This document shows positions 5,023 through 7,294 of a stretch of DNA of 7,294 bases, one piece after another (position 1 is the first letter of the stretch; each line of letters begins with the position of its first letter). Made by a program: the position numbers and the translations under genes. This DNA is from CAZPLZ01 sp964587525 (GTDB taxonomy: Bacteria > Oederibacteriota > CAKKQC01). The DNA lies in NCBI GenBank assembly GCA_964587525.1, contig CAZPLZ010000167.1:1-7294 (forward strand), given 5' to 3'. The notes beneath the pieces were generated by a model. That model saw only the letters and a list, made by a program, of their open reading frames with translations, made no database searches and had not been told where the DNA came from.

Positions 5023-6681
5023 TTAACCCCCTCTGAGCAGCACCTCCGCGTGCTGGAGGGCCGTGGCGGTAATCTCCTCGCCGGCGAGCATGCGGGCAAG
5101 TTCTTCCACCCGCTCCTTGCCTTCCAGCTTCGTGACCATCACCTTCGTTTGTCCCTTGGCCACCTGCTTGCGCACCACCACGTGCTCCTCCGCGCGCGCG
5201 GCGATCTGCGGCAGGTGGGTGATGCAGAGCACCTGACGCGCCGCGCCGATCTCCTTGAGCTTCCGGCCAGCCACCTCCGCCACCTTTCCGCCGATCCCCG
5301 CATCGATCTCGTCAAACACCAGCGTGCCGACCCGGTCCACCCCCGCCAGCACCGACTTGATCGCGAGCATGATCCGTGACAACTCGCCGCCCGACGCGAT
5401 CGCCTTGAGGGGCTTGGTGCCCTCCCCCACATTGGGGGCGAGCTCAAACTCCACCACATCAATGCCCTCCGCCGTGCATTCGCGCTGAGAGCATCTGACA
5501 CCGAAATCGGCCTGCTCCATGACCAGCTCGCGCAATTGCCGGGCCACCTGACTTGCAAACTTCGTTGCGGCCCGCTGGCGGTCAGCCGAGAGCCGGGTCG
5601 CTTGGGAGGACAAGCCACGCCAGAGCTCCTCGAGCCTCGTCTTCAGTGCGGCCAGATTCTCCTCCGAGGAGGTCAGCTCTGCCGCTTCAGCCTGCGCCCG
5701 CTCCAAGTGGGCCAGAACGGCCTCAACCGTGTCGCCGTACTTGCGCTGAAGGCGGCTGATCACGTCCAGCCGCTCCTCGATGTCCTCCAGACGTTTCGGG
5801 TCAGCCTCCAGCTTCTCGAGCAGCTCGCGGAGCGCCGTGGCCTCATCCTGCACGGTGTCGCCAAGCCGCACCAGGGAGTCCAGGCCGGGTCCGACCCGGT
5901 CACGGTCGAACTCCACCACGCCCTTCAGGGCTGATGCCGCCCGGCCGATCAGCTCCCGCGCTCCGTCCTCACCCAGGAGGGACTCGTGGGCGTGTGCCAG
6001 CGCCTCGGTCAGCTTCTGGACATGGGCCAGCCGTAACTTTTCAGCAGCTAGCTTCTCCCCCTCTCCCGGTGCAAGGTGAACAGCGGTGATCTCATTGATC
6101 TGATAGTTCAAGAGGTCCAGGCGCTGCACCTTTTCCCGGCCCTGGGTGCTCAGCCGCTCCAACTCCTCCTGACGGGCCCTCCAAGCCCTGAACGCCTCCC
6201 GTACGCCGGCACGCTGCGGGAGCAACCCCCCGAACGCATCCAGGAATTCCAGATGCATGGCATCGTTCAGCAAAAGCTGGTGCTCATGCTGGCCATGCAG
6301 GTCTACCAACTGGTCGCCCAGTTTCTTGAGAAGCCCCAGCGGGACCGGGGAGCCATTGGCCGAACAGCGACTCTTGCCCGCCGCTGTGATCACCCGGCGC
6401 AGCAGGAGTTCATCCTCCATGAGCGGCACCTGAAGCGCGGTTAACTGGTCCTTCACCGCCGGGAGGTTCCTTAAATCAAACAAGGCTTCAACACAGGCTT
6501 CCTCGTACCCAGCGCGGATCATGTTGCGGTCCGCCCGCTCCCCCAACGCCAGGTTGAGCCCATCGATCAGGATAGATTTGCCGGCCCCGGTTTCCCCGGT
6601 GAGCACAATGAAGCCAACGCCGAACTCCAGAGAGAGCTCCTCAATGATGGCGACATTCTTGATGTGCAACTCTTTCAGCAC
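5023..6681 (-). CDS. recN: DNA repair protein RecN
   Basis: SMC-like ABC-type ATPase that acts in RecA-dependent repair of double-strand breaks. The 552 residues equal the usual RecN length (E. coli 553). Walker A is GETGAGKS at 29-36. The N-terminal half also has LGERAD and the LVDLHGQHEHQ motif (125-135) typical of RecN. A long charged helical region at about 150-385 is the coiled coil. The ABC signature is ASGGELSR at 429-436, Walker B is LVFDEIDAGI at 454-463, and the H-loop is CITHLPQIA at 486-494. The GTG at 6681 gives the family start (M)LKELHIKNVAII; it is 7 bases after the stop of the upstream gene and has no clear ribosome binding site, so coupling is likely. An ATG at 6726 would add 15 residues unlike RecN and overlap the upstream gene. 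No defect is seen. Confidence 0.97.
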   Translation of the reverse strand: MLKELHIKNVAIIEELSLEFGVGFIVLTGETGAGKSILIDGLNLALGERADRNMIRAGYEEACVEALFDLRNLPAVKDQLTALQVPLMEDELLLRRVITAAGKSRCSANGSPVPLGLLKKLGDQLVDLHGQHEHQLLLNDAMHLEFLDAFGGLLPQRAGVREAFRAWRARQEELERLSTQGREKVQRLDLLNYQINEITAVHLAPGEGEKLAAEKLRLAHVQKLTEALAHAHESLLGEDGARELIGRAASALKGVVEFDRDRVGPGLDSLVRLGDTVQDEATALRELLEKLEADPKRLEDIEERLDVISRLQRKYGDTVEAVLAHLERAQAEAAELTSSEENLAALKTRLEELWRGLSSQATRLSADRQRAATKFASQVARQLRELVMEQADFGVRCSQRECTAEGIDVVEFELAPNVGEGTKPLKAIASGGELSRIMLAIKSVLAGVDRVGTLVFDEIDAGIGGKVAEVAGRKLKEIGAARQVLCITHLPQIAARAEEHVVVRKQVAKGQTKVMVTKLEGKERVEELARMLAGEEITATALQHAEVLLRGG

Positions 6682-6688
6682 GGTTTTT

Positions 6689-7258
6689 TCAATACAACAG
6701 CAAATCCAGCGTGGCGAGCTCTTCACTGCGCTCGAATTTCACCATGTACCCTTCCTCCGCCTCGGTCACATTCGTGCCGTTCAACTCCCATCGCCACTTC
6801 CCCAGATCAGGCTGCTGCGACAGGATCTTATATTCACCAGGCGGTACCTGCATGGCCCACACGCCCACCCGGTCAAACCGCGCTTCGTACGGCTGCCCTG
6901 CCTCGCCGACAAGCGTGAGCGCCACACGCTGCGGCAGCGCGGCACCGATGAGCAGCTCATCACCGCTCTCGCCCTTCACCCGGACCATGACATGGACGTT
7001 AATAAGATTAGGATTGGACACCGGGGCTGTCGGGGACGCCACTCCGGTTTCGGCCGGCCCGGGCACCGCTTGCCCTCCGGACAGTGGCACCAGGCTGTCG
7101 CGGTGAGCGAGGTATCGCATAACCGTCCAGCCAGCGAACACCATCCCCAGGATCCCAACGAGCACAATCCCCACGGTCCGGACGGCTGTCCTGGCCCGAT
7201 CCGGATCAGGCGGGCGCTCCGGCCCGCCTGGCTCAGAGGTGCTCGAGGGCATGTTCAT
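6689..7258 (-). CDS. Single-pass membrane protein of unknown function
   Basis: I do not recognise a named family. The 189 residues fall into three parts. A Pro-rich cytoplasmic head (1-27) ends in RARTAVR. One membrane helix follows at about 28-51 (TVGIVLVGILGMVFAGWTVM). The exported part has a Pro/Ser/Ala linker (about 58-84) and a domain at 85-189 with alternating hydrophobic residues, probably beta-rich. The segment VPPGEYKI (138-145) resembles the turn-strand of prealbumin-like or carboxypeptidase-regulatory beta-sandwich folds, which is a weak hint only. The basic residues before the helix predict C-terminus outside the cytoplasm. No lipobox or cleavable signal peptide is apparent. The ATG at 7258 has GGAGG about 12 bases upstream; a second ATG at 7252 is possible. 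It overlaps the preceding gene by 26 bases and ends 7 bases before recN, so the three are probably one transcript. Confidence 0.75.
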   Translation of the reverse strand: MNMPSSTSEPGGPERPPDPDRARTAVRTVGIVLVGILGMVFAGWTVMRYLAHRDSLVPLSGGQAVPGPAETGVASPTAPVSNPNLINVHVMVRVKGESGDELLIGAALPQRVALTLVGEAGQPYEARFDRVGVWAMQVPPGEYKILSQQPDLGKWRWELNGTNVTEAEEGYMVKFERSEELATLDLLLY

Positions 7259-7294
7259 ATTTGGCCAAGACCTCCTCCGGCTCCCCGGCCTGCA
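7233..7294 (-). CDS. C-terminal end of an unidentified upstream gene
   Basis: From the right edge one frame reads 19 codons, EPEEVLAKYEHALEHL being most of it, and then stops at TGA (7235-7233). The composition, with a helix of the AKYEHALEHL type, resembles the end of a helical protein such as a TPR repeat, but this is too short to identify. It overlaps the following gene by 26 bases in another frame. The evidence that it is coding is its open frame, the position just before a same-strand gene, and the ribosome binding site GGAGG of the next gene lying within it. Confidence 0.4.
   Translation of the reverse strand, partial: QAGEPEEVLAKYEHALEHL

Noticed and set aside
6682..6726. ATG at 6726 as recN start
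   Set aside because: It would add residues such as RWICCCIEK that are unlike RecN and overlap the upstream gene; the GTG at 6681 gives the conserved LKELHIKN start.

Overview
All recognisable genes lie on the minus strand, so the window is read here from its right end (7294) to its left end (1). The core is the conserved bacterial block rpmH - rnpA - yidD - yidC - jag/khpB. It is preceded by recN and a flavin-dependent thymidylate synthase gene (thyX) instead of the dnaA gene that often lies next to rpmH. YidC has a large periplasmic P1-type domain, so the host is a Gram-negative-type bacterium with a high G+C genome. The gene style and order would suit Nitrospirota or a related lineage, but nothing in the window proves the phylum.

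Right part (7294-5023): the last 19 codons of an unidentified gene overlap the start of a 189-residue single-pass membrane protein of unknown function. This is followed, 7 bases after its stop, by recN, the SMC-like DNA-repair ATPase.

Middle (5022-3252): thyX is one long frame in which a 207-residue intein interrupts the active-site signature (RHR-x7-S) between RHRTA and SVNEYS. The intein keeps all splicing residues and lacks a LAGLIDADG endonuclease, so active ThyX should form only after protein splicing. A short hairpin contains the thyX ribosome binding site. The end of thyX carries a 10-base direct repeat followed by a perfect TATAAT, which is probably the promoter of the ribosomal and membrane-insertion block.

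Left part (3251-1): rpmH (ribosomal protein L34) and rnpA (RNase P protein) overlap by GTGA and both use GTG starts. yidD begins 2 bases after the rnpA stop. yidC appears to start at a CTG codon, with its G-rich ribosome binding site in the loop of a perfect 6-bp hairpin. jag/khpB follows with its ribosome binding site overlapping the yidC stop codon, and it runs off the left edge. The block links ribosome and tRNA maturation (L34, RNase P), insertion of membrane proteins (YidD, YidC) and RNA binding (KhpB).

I see no rRNA, tRNA, CRISPR array, transposase or replication origin. No gene-free stretch exceeds about 120 bases. The most notable observations are the ThyX mini-intein with an apparently eroded endonuclease region, and the CTG start with SD-in-loop hairpin of yidC.
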